DNA of 64,000 nt from JAGVSR01 sp033765145 (GCA_033765145.1 JANRIH010000015.1:62001-126000), one strand, 5' to 3'; positions 8,312-17,021 are shown, counted from the stretch's first letter. Numbers and translations: made by a program. Notes: a model not told the origin generated them from the letters alone.

Positions 8312-9376
8312 TCAAATCTTCAGAGCCACCATGCGTTCGACCGCTCGGCGGGCCCGCTCGGCCACCTCTGGGTCGACGGTGACTTCGTGCTTCATGTCGC
8401 GCAGGCTCTCGTAGATCGCTTCTAGGGAGATGCGCTTCATGTGCGGGCAGAGATTGCAGGGCCGCACGAACTCCACGTCGGGCGTTTCCGCGGCGACGTT
8501 CGAAGCCATCGAACATTCGGTGACGAGCAGCGCCTTTTTCGGGCGGTTCGTCTTGACCCAGTTGATCATGCCCGATGTTGAGCCCGTGAAGTCGGCGACG
8601 CCGATCACGTCTGGCGGACATTCGGGGTGCGCGATGATCTTCACGCCGGGATTGGCATCTCGGTAGGCTTCGAGTTCCTCGGCCGTGAACCGCTCGTGGA
8701 CCTCGCAGTGGCCGCGCCAGGCAATGATCTCGACTTTCGTCTGCGTCTGGACGTACTTCGAGAGATACTCGTCCGGAATGAGTAGAACGCGCGGCGCGCC
8801 GAGGCTTTCGACGACCTTGACCGCATTCGCGGACGTGCAGGTGATGTCACACTCGGCCTTCACGGCGGCCGAAGTGTTGACGTAGGTGACGATCGGCACG
8901 CCGGGGTAGGCTTGGCGCAGAAGGCGCACATCGTCGGCCGTGATGGACGACGCGAGCGAGCAGCCAGCCTCGAGGCTCGGGATCAGGACGGTTTTCTCCG
9001 GCGACAGGAGCTTCGACGTTTCGGCCATGAAGTGCACGCCGGCCTGGACGATGACCTTCGCGCTCGTCTTCGCAGCCTCTTTGGCCAGCGCGAGGCTGTC
9101 ACCCCGGAAGTCGGCGACGCCAAAAAAGATCTCCGGCGTCATGTAATTGTGCGCCAGGATGACGGCGTTCCGTTCCTTCTTGAGCGTGTTGATGGCATCG
9201 ATGAGCGGCGCATGCTGGCGCCATTCCATGGGTGTCACGACCGTGCGCATGCGCTCGTAGAGCGGTGCGGTCCGCTCGGCGACGTCCGGCGTCATGTCGA
9301 ATTTCGGCAGAAGGGCGCCCGGGCTCGTCGCCTGACGCGCTTTCGCAGGGCTCAACGGCAGCGTGATCTGGACCAT
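8312..9376 (-). CDS. nadA: Quinolinate synthase
   Basis: 354 aa [4Fe-4S] enzyme that condenses iminoaspartate with dihydroxyacetone phosphate to quinolinate. Motifs seen: LAHNYMTPEI, QAGVHFMAETSKLLSPEK, the cluster-ligand cysteines in EAGCSLA and PCNLCPHMK, plus HPECPPDV. Upstream of ATG 9376 is GAGGAAGG. First gene of the nadABC operon. Two copies of ATGCTC-N5-GAGCAT lie 32-110 bp upstream of the start, probably operators for the NadQ/NrtR-type regulator encoded just upstream. Confidence 0.96.
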   Translation of the reverse strand: MVQITLPLSPAKARQATSPGALLPKFDMTPDVAERTAPLYERMRTVVTPMEWRQHAPLIDAINTLKKERNAVILAHNYMTPEIFFGVADFRGDSLALAKEAAKTSAKVIVQAGVHFMAETSKLLSPEKTVLIPSLEAGCSLASSITADDVRLLRQAYPGVPIVTYVNTSAAVKAECDITCTSANAVKVVESLGAPRVLLIPDEYLSKYVQTQTKVEIIAWRGHCEVHERFTAEELEAYRDANPGVKIIAHPECPPDVIGVADFTGSTSGMINWVKTNRPKKALLVTECSMASNVAAETPDVEFVRPCNLCPHMKRISLEAIYESLRDMKHEVTVDPEVAERARRAVERMVALKI

Positions 9377-9395
9377 GCCTTCCTCATCCTTCCCG

Positions 9396-9436
9396 CATGC
9401 CCCATTTATGCTCTATCTGAGCATTATAGGGGCATG
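9396..9436. promoter_or_regulatory. 41-bp dyad containing NAD-regulator operator copy 1
   Basis: The core palindrome ATGCTC-TATCT-GAGCAT (9408-9424) is centred on exactly the same base as an outer inverted repeat CATGCCCC (9396-9403) / GGGGCATG (9429-9436). The dyad ends 20 bp before the nadA start, so it overlaps the promoter or 5' leader. The core fits the palindromic site expected for the alphaproteobacterial NadQ/NrtR-type regulator; the assignment rests on position, on a second identical-arm copy, and on the adjacent regulator gene. Confidence 0.75.
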
Positions 9437-9469
9437 AAGTTATCCGGCTGATGCCGGCTTGGAACCTAT

Positions 9470-9486
9470 ATGCTCACTCAGAGCAT
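9470..9486. promoter_or_regulatory. NAD-regulator operator copy 2
   Basis: ATGCTC-ACTCA-GAGCAT, with arms and spacing identical to the copy centred at 9416 but without its outer arms. Centre-to-centre distance is 62 bp, about six helical turns, which would allow cooperative binding or looping in front of nadA. Located between the regulator stop (9609) and nadA. Confidence 0.75.
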
Positions 9487-9608
9487 TCTTCTGCTTAATG
9501 TAAGGGATCGGACGCTGGAAATCCAGCGCCCGAACTCTCATGCGCGACAGTTTTTATTGCAATGCATTCGCGCTCGTCGGCGGAAAGGCCGACGAGAGGT
9601 CAAACGTC

Positions 9609-10670
9609 TCAGACGCGACCCGGTTTCACGCGCACGCCCGGTGCCGGACGCTCGAGAAGCACTTCCTTGCGGAACCGGTAGAGTTTGGCGGGCCGCCCGC
9701 CAGTTCTGGTCTTGACTTCGCCGGTCGGTTCCACGAGTCCGGCGCCTTCGACGAGGCGGCGGAAATTCTGCTTGTGGAGATGTGGGCCCAGGATCGCCTC
9801 CACCGTCCGCTGCAACTCGAACAGCGTGAATTCGGGCGGCATCAATTCGAAGATGACCGGGCGGTACTTGATCTTGGCGCGCACGCGGCCGATTGCGGTC
9901 GCGAGGATGCGGCGGTGATCGAAGCGCATCGGCGCGCCCAGTCGGGGGAATTGCGGCCACTGGCCGGCGGCCTCGCGACCATCGCGGCGCGCTTCATCCA
10001 CGAGGCCGGCTTCGTAGAGCAGTTCATAACGGTCGAGGACTTTCTCTTCGTCCCAGGCGGCGCCATCGAGCCCGAAGCACATCTTTGCGCGGTCGTAACG
10101 GGCGATGGGTCTATTGGGGTTGGGCGCGGCGGAGGTTTCAGCGGCCCATTTGCGCAGCCGAGGTTCGATCTCGGACGTCAGGATTTCAGGGCGGCCCTTG
10201 CGCCAATCTTCCCACGGAAAGTAATGATACCAGCTCCGCCACGACCCCTGCTTCGTCTCGTCGATCTGATGCGCGCCGCTGAGCGCCAGATACCCGATCG
10301 ATACGACATGAGGACCGACATCGCCGAGTTCTGCGTGGCGACCGCGGTCGCCGAACGAGTAGAGCTGTTCGACATAACCGAGATCGAGACCGGCCTGTTC
10401 CGCGACCCAGGCGCGAAGTCCGGATTCGAGCGTGCGATGGGCGACGGGCGAGAATGGTCCGAACGGCAAACCATCCTGCTGGCCCATGGATTGCGCATTC
10501 TTTTCGTCGTCTTCGCGAACGATCAGTACGACGGGCTCGTTGTCGAGGACGGCGACGATAGCAGCGTTGAGGCCGATCTCGAGGCTCGCCTTGTCGGTTT
10601 CCATGCGAACCTCGGGCCTGAAGGACGTCTGAGCCTCGCGGGGGAACCGACGAACATTGGCTTCAGCCAT
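9609..10670 (-). CDS. nadQ: NrtR/NadQ-type transcriptional regulator of NAD biosynthesis (Nudix-like + winged helix)
   Basis: 353 aa. Residues about 30-190 form a Nudix-related domain whose box is degenerate: the region GPFSPVAHRTLESGLRAW followed by VAEQAGL keeps the glycine and the final G-L, but the REUxEE glutamates are replaced, so a sensor rather than a hydrolase is expected. The C-terminal part (about 265-335; FELMPPEFTLFELQ, HKQNFRRL, GGRPAKLYRFR) matches the NrtR-type winged helix. Such proteins (COG4111/NrtR) repress NAD synthesis genes in response to NAD-related metabolites. Its position directly upstream of nadABC and of two shared palindromes supports local control. The exact subfamily name is an inference. 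Confidence 0.85.
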   Translation of the reverse strand: MAEANVRRFPREAQTSFRPEVRMETDKASLEIGLNAAIVAVLDNEPVVLIVREDDEKNAQSMGQQDGLPFGPFSPVAHRTLESGLRAWVAEQAGLDLGYVEQLYSFGDRGRHAELGDVGPHVVSIGYLALSGAHQIDETKQGSWRSWYHYFPWEDWRKGRPEILTSEIEPRLRKWAAETSAAPNPNRPIARYDRAKMCFGLDGAAWDEEKVLDRYELLYEAGLVDEARRDGREAAGQWPQFPRLGAPMRFDHRRILATAIGRVRAKIKYRPVIFELMPPEFTLFELQRTVEAILGPHLHKQNFRRLVEGAGLVEPTGEVKTRTGGRPAKLYRFRKEVLLERPAPGVRVKPGRV

Positions 10671-10829
10671 AGGGCAACTCCCGTTTGATCCTGCGCCGGC
10701 TACGGCGACATAATGGCGTTTTTGGGAAGAAGTACTTTTCCTCCCGGTTGAACATACGGGGTGAGAACGGGTTCCCTGTTTTGGTTATTCCACGATGCGT
10801 GCGAACAGGTTTATTCCCTCACACGCCCT

Positions 10830-11465
10830 TTAAATTTGAGCGAGGTCCGCGAAGCGGGTCAGGAATTTTTCCTCGACTGCGCCGACGGGCCAGGGCTCGA
10901 GCGCTCCATCGAGAGCGATTGAAATGCCTTGGGGCGTGCCGAAGTAGAGGACTGCTTCCTCGGAAGAGAACCCCGCGAGTTCGGTCGCTTCATGGTATGC
11001 CGCGATGCGATCGGCGTTCTTGATGAGACCGGCGTCGTGCGGCGTGATCCTGCCTGCTAGACCGAAGCGGACATGGATCGCATCGAGAAGCTTCAACTCG
11101 AACGATTTGTAGTCGAGGCCGATCGCCGTCTTGAACGGACTAATGAGGTCGCCGATCACGTATTCGGGCGCATCATGCAGCAAGGCCGCGAGGGCTACTT
11201 CACGGCGCGGTTCAGTGGCGAGATCTCCGACAATCGTTTCGACGAGGAGGGAATGCTGCGCGACCGAGAACGCGTGCGGGCCAGACGTCTGACCGTTCCA
11301 GCGGGCGACGCGCGCCAGGCCGTGCGCGATGTCTTCGATTTCGATGTCGCGCGGATCGGGATCGAGGAGATCCAGGCGACGGCCCGACAGCATCCGCTGC
11401 CACGCGCGCGGTTTCTCCGTCGTCATCTGATCGCGTTCCCCAGCACCCTGTCGATCGCGAGCCAT
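10830..11465 (-). CDS. HD-domain phosphohydrolase (YfbR-like)
   Basis: About 211 aa from ATG 11465, which has GAAGGG upstream; a second ATG at 11426 is possible. HD-superfamily metal ligands are seen as H in SVAQHSLLV, HD in ALLHDAPEY and D in KNADRIA. Related proteins are 5'-deoxynucleotidases, but the substrate here is not determinable. The conserved opening RAWQRMLSGRRLDLLDP is typical of an alphaproteobacterial group. It starts 11 bp after the tag stop, so it is likely co-transcribed with tag and ygfZ. Confidence 0.85.
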   Translation of the reverse strand: MARDRQGAGERDQMTTEKPRAWQRMLSGRRLDLLDPDPRDIEIEDIAHGLARVARWNGQTSGPHAFSVAQHSLLVETIVGDLATEPRREVALAALLHDAPEYVIGDLISPFKTAIGLDYKSFELKLLDAIHVRFGLAGRITPHDAGLIKNADRIAAYHEATELAGFSSEEAVLYFGTPQGISIALDGALEPWPVGAVEEKFLTRFADLAQI

Positions 11466-11475
11466 GCCGGACCCT

Positions 11476-12078
11476 TCACTCGGGAACAGTGAACGCCCGC
11501 TGCAACTTCGCGCAGGGGGCGTGACGATGACAGGAGACAAGGTGATCGTTGACCATGCCGACGGATTGCATGAACGCATAGGCCGTCGTCGGGCCTATGA
11601 AGCGGAAGCCTTCCGCTTTCAGAGACTTCGCGATCGCGGCCGAGGTCGGTGTCGCCGCGGGCACGTCCGACATGGCCGTACGGCGGTTGATTTCTGGGCC
11701 ATCCGGCATGTGGCGCCAGAGAAAGGCCGCGAGTGTTTCGCGGTCCGACAGTGAGATGTACGCGCGTGCGTTCGCGATCGCGGCGTCGATCTTGGCGCGG
11801 CTGCGGACGATGCCGGGATCGGCCATCAACCGGGCGACGTCTTTATCGCCATAGCGCGCGACGCGCTCTGGATCGAAGTGGTCAAACGCTGCTCGGAAGG
11901 CTTCGCGTTTGCGGAGGATCGTGATCCATGCAAGACCCGCCTGGAAGCCTTCGAGTACGAGCTTTTCGAACAAGCGCCGGTCATGCGCGTGGGGGACGCC
12001 CCATTCCTCGTCGTGATAGCGTGCGTAGAGCACGTCGCCGCTCGCGGCCCAGGGACATCTGACGGATTCCTTCGCCAT
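11476..12078 (-). CDS. tag: DNA-3-methyladenine glycosylase I
   Basis: 200 aa, usual family length. Removes 3-methyladenine from alkylated DNA (base excision repair). Family signatures: CPWA near the N-terminus, YHDEEWGVP, FQAGLAWITILRKREAFR, and the terminal HLVSCHRH; the Cys/His pairs at the two ends fit the zinc snap of Tag. The start ATG overlaps the ygfZ stop by one base (TGATG), showing translational coupling. Confidence 0.95.
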   Translation of the reverse strand: MAKESVRCPWAASGDVLYARYHDEEWGVPHAHDRRLFEKLVLEGFQAGLAWITILRKREAFRAAFDHFDPERVARYGDKDVARLMADPGIVRSRAKIDAAIANARAYISLSDRETLAAFLWRHMPDGPEINRRTAMSDVPAATPTSAAIAKSLKAEGFRFIGPTTAYAFMQSVGMVNDHLVSCHRHAPCAKLQRAFTVPE

Positions 12079-12983
12079 CAGCCTGCCGGCCTTTCTTCGG
12101 GTTTTGCCGCCGCCGCGACCAGGGACTCGTCGCCGGGTTCGATGGTGATCAGAATGCCGTCGGCCTCGAGCGCCACACCCTTCGCGCGGAATTCCGCGAC
12201 ACGATCGAGGCGGAGGAGCGCGAGCCCTCGCTGGCCCGAAACGGAACCGAGCCGTCCGATCGGGACGCCGCCTCCGGCAATTTCAGGCTGATCCGCGGGC
12301 AGGTCGCGGCTGCCCGTGACGCGGACGATGCGCTTCCGAACGACGGACTTGTGCTGCATGCGGGCGACGATTTCCTGGCCGACGTAGCATCCCTTCGTGA
12401 ACGATACGCCGTTTTGGAGATCGAAGTTGGCGTCATGCGGATAGGTGTCGCCGAGGGGGAAATCGACCTCGGCGTCGGGAACGCCAAGCGAGATGCGATG
12501 CGCGACATAGGCGGCAACATCGATCGGTCTGGCGGGAAGCGCTGTATTCCGTTCCACGAGGATGCGCCTGCCGAGGGATTGGTGGCGCGGGTCGGTAAAC
12601 GAATGGCCCGTCGGACGGGTTCCTTGGTCCTCATCGCCTGGTGATCCGCCCCACTCTGCCAAGACGCGAAGTCGAGCCGACACGTCCGTGATCGTGACGT
12701 CGGCGCGCAGCTTATACAGCGCTAGTCGTTTGACGAGGGCTGCTGCGCTCGACAGGGCGACGTCGATCAGAAAGCGGTCGCCATCCGAGACGACGAACAT
12801 CACGAACTGGATCTTGCCCTGCGGGGACAGGAGGGCTGCGTATGCCGCGCGGCCATCCTCGAGTTTCGCGATATCGTTTGTCAGAAGCCCATGCAGGAAC
12901 CGGCGGGCGTCGGCGCCCCGGACCTCGATGATGGCGCGGTCGTCGAGCGGTGTGATCGCATGTCGTGACGGGTGACGATCCAC
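12078..12983 (-). CDS. ygfZ: YgfZ/GcvT-like folate-binding protein
   Basis: 301 aa. Contains the diagnostic KGCYVGQE motif (Cys199) and the N-terminal FLHGLLTNDI, ALLSPQGKI pattern of the family. YgfZ proteins bind tetrahydrofolate and assist maintenance or assembly of certain Fe-S enzymes. First gene of a ygfZ-tag-HD hydrolase run; transcribed divergently from the dihydroorotase-like gene at 13114. Confidence 0.93.
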   Translation of the reverse strand: MDRHPSRHAITPLDDRAIIEVRGADARRFLHGLLTNDIAKLEDGRAAYAALLSPQGKIQFVMFVVSDGDRFLIDVALSSAAALVKRLALYKLRADVTITDVSARLRVLAEWGGSPGDEDQGTRPTGHSFTDPRHQSLGRRILVERNTALPARPIDVAAYVAHRISLGVPDAEVDFPLGDTYPHDANFDLQNGVSFTKGCYVGQEIVARMQHKSVVRKRIVRVTGSRDLPADQPEIAGGGVPIGRLGSVSGQRGLALLRLDRVAEFRAKGVALEADGILITIEPGDESLVAAAAKPEERPAG

Positions 12984-13113
12984 AGGGGCAGCCGCCTAGA
13001 GCTTCGAGGTGTCAGGTCCCGGCTAGTTGCAAGAGCCGGCCGATTTACGTATGCGGGTCCACTCACACGCGCAAGCGCTCCCGGCGTGCGAGCTTCGAAG
13101 GAGGCACCCCGAC

Positions 13114-14442
13114 ATGTCCGAGACCTACGATCTCATTCTTCGTGGTGCGACGGTCGTCAATCACGACGGCGAAGGTATCCGCGACATCGCGGTCCGGGAC
13201 GGACGGATTTCGGCGATCGGACAGCTCGGCTCGGCGCGGACTGCCAATGTCATCGACGCCAAAGGGTTGCACATTCTGCCCGGCGTGATCGACACGCAAG
13301 TTCATTTCCGCGAGCCGGGGCTCGAGCACAAGGAAGACCTCTATACCGGGAGCCGCGCGGCTGTCGCGGGCGGCGTTACGGCTGTATTCGAAATGCCGAA
13401 CACCAGCCCGCTGACGACGTCTGCCGAAACGCTCGCAGACAAGGTTCGCCGCGCGCGCCATCGCATGCTGTGCGATTTCGCGTTCTTCGTCGGTGGCACG
13501 AGGGAGAACATCGACGACATTCCCCTGCTCGAGAAGCTCGAGGCATCGGCAGGCATCAAGGTCTTCATGGGGTCGTCGACGGGCAATCTCCTCGTCGATG
13601 ACGATGGTTCGCTCGACCGCATCATCGCGCGCCTCAGCCGTCGCGCGTCGTTTCATGCCGAGGACGAAGCGCGGCTCAAGGAGCGGATGGGGCTGCGCGT
13701 GCCGGGCGATCCGTCTTCGCATCCCGTCTGGCGGGACGAAGAAGCGGCACTCCTCGCGACCCGGCGGCTCGTGGCGCTCGCGGAACGGCATCAGCGCCGG
13801 GTCCACGTGCTCCACGTCTCGACGGGGGAAGAGATGGATTTCCTCGCCGATCACAAAGAGTGGGCGACGGTGGAAGTGACGCCGCATCATCTGACGCTCG
13901 AAGCGCCGGATTGTTACGAGCGGCTTGGAACCTATGCGCAGATGAATCCGCCCGTGCGCGATGCGCGTCATCGGCAGCGGATCTGGCAGGCCGTTGCGGA
14001 CGGGGTCGTCGACGTGCTCGGCTCGGATCACGCACCGCATACGCGCGAGGAAAAGGATCACGCCTATCCCGGTTCGCATTCGGGCATGACTGGCGTCCAG
14101 ACACTCGTTCCCATCATGCTTGATCACGTGAACACCGGGCGGCTCTCGCTCGCGCGTTTCGTCGACCTCACTAGCCACGGCCCGCAGCGGCTATTCGGCA
14201 TCCGCGGCAAAGGGCGGATCGCGGTCGGCTACGATGCCGATTTTACTGTGGTCGATCTCAAGCGCCGCCAGACCATCACACATTCATGGATCGAAAGCCG
14301 TCCCGGCTGGACACCGTATGACGGGGTCTCGGTCACCGGCTGGCCGATCGGGACTTTCGTGCGCGGCCGGCGGGTCATGTGGGAAGGCGAACTCGCCTCG
14401 GCGGCGCCGGGTGAGCCGGTCCGCTTCTACGAGGGGTTCTGA
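13114..14442 (+). CDS. Dihydroorotase-like amidohydrolase
   Basis: 442 aa; ATG 13114 is preceded by AAGGAGG with good spacing. Amidohydrolase-fold protein of the COG0044 dihydroorotase group. The first metal motif reads DTQVHFREPG, so the first His of the normal HxH is Gln. Other ligands look intact: Lys in GIKVFMGSSTG, HHL in VTPHHLTL, the distal HVLHVS, and Asp in GSDHAPH. It is not linked to pyrB (the pyrB-linked homologue is at 61886). It may be the catalytic dihydroorotase of the cell or act on another cyclic amide. Confidence 0.88.
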   Translation: MSETYDLILRGATVVNHDGEGIRDIAVRDGRISAIGQLGSARTANVIDAKGLHILPGVIDTQVHFREPGLEHKEDLYTGSRAAVAGGVTAVFEMPNTSPLTTSAETLADKVRRARHRMLCDFAFFVGGTRENIDDIPLLEKLEASAGIKVFMGSSTGNLLVDDDGSLDRIIARLSRRASFHAEDEARLKERMGLRVPGDPSSHPVWRDEEAALLATRRLVALAERHQRRVHVLHVSTGEEMDFLADHKEWATVEVTPHHLTLEAPDCYERLGTYAQMNPPVRDARHRQRIWQAVADGVVDVLGSDHAPHTREEKDHAYPGSHSGMTGVQTLVPIMLDHVNTGRLSLARFVDLTSHGPQRLFGIRGKGRIAVGYDADFTVVDLKRRQTITHSWIESRPGWTPYDGVSVTGWPIGTFVRGRRVMWEGELASAAPGEPVRFYEGF

Positions 14443-14489
14443 ATGGTCTTTCGGGGTTCGGCGATGGCGGTTGGCATCGGGCTTGCTTA

Positions 14490-14705
14490 GTGACCACCAT
14501 GACACCCGCCATGCTCAATTCGATGCTCTTTTCGGCCGCGGAAAACCTCGTCCAGGGTTTCGGTGCTGCCCTCCTCTGGGCCGCTCAGGCCACAGGTGCC
14601 TGCGCCGCGATTGCGGGCCTTTACATGGCCAAGTCGGCTGCCGGCATCAATATCCTGCCGTGGCATTCGCCGCTACACGACCTCCTTTATCATTTCGTCC
14701 GCTGA
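14490..14705 (+). CDS. Possible small membrane protein (71 aa)
   Basis: Starts 48 bp after the amidohydrolase. Methionine-rich N-terminus, one hydrophobic stretch (about residues 22-46, with GAALLWAAQATGACAAIAGLYMA), then SAAGINILPWHSPLHDLLYHFVR. No clear ribosome site and no recognised family, but amino-acid use is reasonable and the frame stops before the terminator at 14746. Listed as tentative. Confidence 0.4.
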   Translation: MTTMTPAMLNSMLFSAAENLVQGFGAALLWAAQATGACAAIAGLYMAKSAAGINILPWHSPLHDLLYHFVR

Positions 14706-14737
14706 ACGGGCCGCATCGAGCCCGCGCCTCTCGGTCC

Positions 14738-14771
14738 CGAAAAAAAAGGCGCCCCGTTCCGGGAGCGCCTT
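14738..14771 (-). terminator. Intrinsic terminator of the L,D-transpeptidase gene
   Basis: On the minus strand a hairpin AAGGCGC / GCGCCTT (arms 14765-14771 and 14746-14752, with CCCG/CGGG extending the stem inside) is followed immediately by eight T residues (A run at 14740-14747 on the plus strand). It lies about 48 bp after the stop of the gene ending at 14819. Confidence 0.85.
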
Positions 14772-14818
14772 CGTTCGTTTCTTGACCAGTCCCGGCCACG
14801 CGGTCGGGAAGGTCGGGA

Positions 14819-15514
14819 TCAGTTGACGACCTTGACCGTGGTGCCCTTGCCGACCAGTCCTGCCAAATGCACGACATGGCCGTTGTGCATGCGGATGCAA
14901 CCCGACGACGCTTCCGTCCCGATCGAGGACGCATCGTTCGTGCCGTGAATGCGGTAGAGCGAGGACCCGAGATAGATCGCGCGCGCGCCGAGCGGATTGT
15001 TGACACCGCCCGTCATGCGCAGCGGCAAGTTGGGCTTCCGCTGGCGCATCTCTTCGGGCGGCACCCAATCAGGCCAAGACTGAACGCGCGAAACCTTCTG
15101 CGTGCCGCTCCACTTGAAGCCCTTCTTTCCGACGGCGACCGGGTAGGCATAGGCTTTGCCGTCACCGAGGACGTAATAGAGTTTCTTCTGGCTCTGATCG
15201 ACGACGACAGTGCCTTTCTTGAAGCCGCTGCCATACGCGACGACCGACGGTGTCGCGGCCGCAATCTGAGGCTTGCTGCCGCCCTGGAGAAGGGCTTTGG
15301 CCTTCCCGGGCTTCTCCGGCTTCTGCTTTAATTGCGGGTTGGCCGACATCGCCGACAACGGCTTCGGAGCGTTGCCGAACAAGCTGCCCGTGACGGGCTT
15401 CGATTTCTTCGGCAGGTCGCTCCACATGCCGTAGGCGCCCGGTATTTCGGCCGATGCGGGCAGGGTGACCGACAGCAGCACGCCGCCGGCGACGATCAGG
15501 CTCCAGAACTTCAT
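14819..15514 (-). CDS. L,D-transpeptidase (YkuD domain), secreted
   Basis: 231 aa. Signal peptide about residues 1-22 (hydrophobic core, ASA-E cleavage). A Lys/Pro-rich linker (about 45-80) precedes a YkuD domain from about residue 95 with His190 (RIHGTND) and nucleophile Cys206 in EASSGCIRM. Such enzymes form 3-3 cross-links in peptidoglycan or attach proteins to it. Stand-alone gene with its own terminator and a 354-bp upstream gap. Shorter ErfK/YbiS type, unlike the 659-aa homologue at 51586. Confidence 0.93.
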   Translation of the reverse strand: MKFWSLIVAGGVLLSVTLPASAEIPGAYGMWSDLPKKSKPVTGSLFGNAPKPLSAMSANPQLKQKPEKPGKAKALLQGGSKPQIAAATPSVVAYGSGFKKGTVVVDQSQKKLYYVLGDGKAYAYPVAVGKKGFKWSGTQKVSRVQSWPDWVPPEEMRQRKPNLPLRMTGGVNNPLGARAIYLGSSLYRIHGTNDASSIGTEASSGCIRMHNGHVVHLAGLVGKGTTVKVVN

Positions 15515-15868
15515 GATCTATCCTCGCGTCTCGAACTCGGAACATGCAGCGCCGGCGTGCGCGATCTGGCGGCGCGTCATTGACCGCGGGACGCCGCCCC
15601 TCGCTCGAAGGCTTCGACGTCTCGCTGTCGTTGGTTGTTAAAAATTAACCGTTCCGCCGCAAGGGCCAAATGACCGCACGATAGAGGGGCAAATTATACA
15701 CTCTCGAGAAGGACTTAGTTCGGCACGTTGAGGTTGATCTGGAGCGTTCCGGGCGGACGTGCTGCGGCGCGAGCCGTGTGGGGGACTTCCCACCTGCGTC
15801 CGCGACACCCTAGGTTTGCGTTCGAGGATCGCAATCACGCGCCGATCGACGCGAGAAGCCATCGAGCC
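15515..15868. other. Divergent intergenic region without a recognised gene
   Basis: 354 bp between the L,D-transpeptidase (minus) and the LysE exporter (plus). It must hold both promoters. The only structure noted is an AT-rich inverted repeat GTTAA-AAA-TTAAC near 15633-15650. No convincing small ORF. Confidence 0.5.
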
Positions 15869-16543
15869 ATGAGCGTCGCCAGTCTCGTCCCCAATCCCCT
15901 CGTCATACCTGTCGGTTTGGCGATCGGACTGCTGGTCGCGGCACCGGTCGGTCCGGTCAATATCATCTGTATCCAGCGGGCGATCGAAAGAGGATTCTAT
16001 GGCGGATTGGCCGCTGGCTTCGGTGCCCTGATCGGAGACGGACTGCTAGCGCTTCTCGCCGCGTTGGGTGTCAGCTGGATTGCGGCAGCGGTCACCGAAC
16101 ACAGAAGCCTCATTCAAGTCGTCGGCGGTCTCGTCCTCGTCGTCGTCGGGACCAATCTCTACTTCGCGCGTCCGCGCGAACTGCCTCAGGTCGCCGAAAG
16201 CGACGGCACGAGTTTCCTGGCGATGCTATCGGACATCCCGAAGACGTTCTTCCTGACCGTCTCCAATCCGGGTGCTGTGCTCTTCATGTTCGCAACACTC
16301 GGCGGAACGACGGCGGTCATGAAGTTGACGTCGGTAGCAGACGTGTTCGCGATGGTGGTCGCAATCATCACGGGGAGCCTGGCGTGGTGGATCGCCCTCT
16401 CTTGGATCGTCGGTCACTACAGAAGCCGCATCGATCTCGCACGATTGCAGAACGTCAACCGGGTCGCGGGAGTCCTACTCATCGGTTTTGGAGCGTTTCT
16501 TCTGGCCGAGGTGTGCCTCACCCTTGCGGCCGCCGCACGTTGA
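15869..16543 (+). CDS. LysE/RhtB-family exporter
   Basis: 224 aa from ATG 15869 (a longer frame exists upstream but lacks membrane character). Six hydrophobic helices. The family signature lies near the N-terminus: AAPVGPVNIICIQRAIERGF, followed by GFGALIGDGLL. LysE-type proteins export amino acids or related small molecules through the inner membrane; the substrate cannot be named. Convergent with the small gene ending at 16571. Confidence 0.9.
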   Translation: MSVASLVPNPLVIPVGLAIGLLVAAPVGPVNIICIQRAIERGFYGGLAAGFGALIGDGLLALLAALGVSWIAAAVTEHRSLIQVVGGLVLVVVGTNLYFARPRELPQVAESDGTSFLAMLSDIPKTFFLTVSNPGAVLFMFATLGGTTAVMKLTSVADVFAMVVAIITGSLAWWIALSWIVGHYRSRIDLARLQNVNRVAGVLLIGFGAFLLAEVCLTLAAAAR

Positions 16544-16570
16544 TTGCGATCCCGCCGTCGCGATGCTTGT

Positions 16571-16855
16571 TTACTGGACGACGCGATCGAGCGTGAACTC
16601 TCCCGAGCTGATGCGTGTCTCAAGACTCCGCGCGAGTTTCACGACCGCGTCCTCGCCGAACAGTGTCACGAGATCGGTCAGCGCCGTGAAGAGTGCCGCA
16701 TAGGCCATCTGCTCGGGAGCGACGCCGGTTTCGGCGCCTTCGTCCCAGGCCGCCAGAATGAGGCTCAGCGCGCGGAAACTCGCGTCGTCGCTTTCGGCCA
16801 ATTGTGAGATGGCGTCTTTGGTCGCGTCTTGCATTTTTTCTGAGCCCCGTCTCAT
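16571..16855 (-). CDS. Conserved-looking hypothetical protein (94 aa)
   Basis: Mostly helical, acidic, with no signal or membrane segment: QDATKDAISQLAESDD, then ALSLILAAWDEGAETGV and DLVTLFGEDAVVKLARSLE. Codon use fits a real gene. An internal ATG at 16834 is an alternative start. No family recognised. Confidence 0.6.
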   Translation of the reverse strand: MRRGSEKMQDATKDAISQLAESDDASFRALSLILAAWDEGAETGVAPEQMAYAALFTALTDLVTLFGEDAVVKLARSLETRISSGEFTLDRVVQ

Positions 16856-17021
16856 GTGTCCGATCGATCGCGCGTCTCATGTCCCCCCGCGCGGATGGCC
16901 ACTGTCCGAGAACTCGACGGACCATCGAGTCACACGCATAACACGTGGATCGGCGAATGCAGCTGTAGCAGCAATTCAGAGTAAACTGCGGAGCAACCCT
17001 GCGATGCTCCGACGGCCGCAC

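Noticed and set aside
7362..8414. 350-codon plus-strand frame
   Set aside because: Antisense to nadB, composition typical of a complementary-frame artefact.
9540..10688. 382-codon plus-strand frame
   Set aside because: Antisense to the NAD regulator, which has a recognisable winged helix.
13063..14178. 371-codon minus-strand frame
   Set aside because: Antisense to the amidohydrolase; His/Arg-rich with no family features.
15633..15650. AT-rich inverted repeat considered as a CtrA site
   Set aside because: CtrA boxes need TTAA-N7-TTAA; spacing here is three bases.
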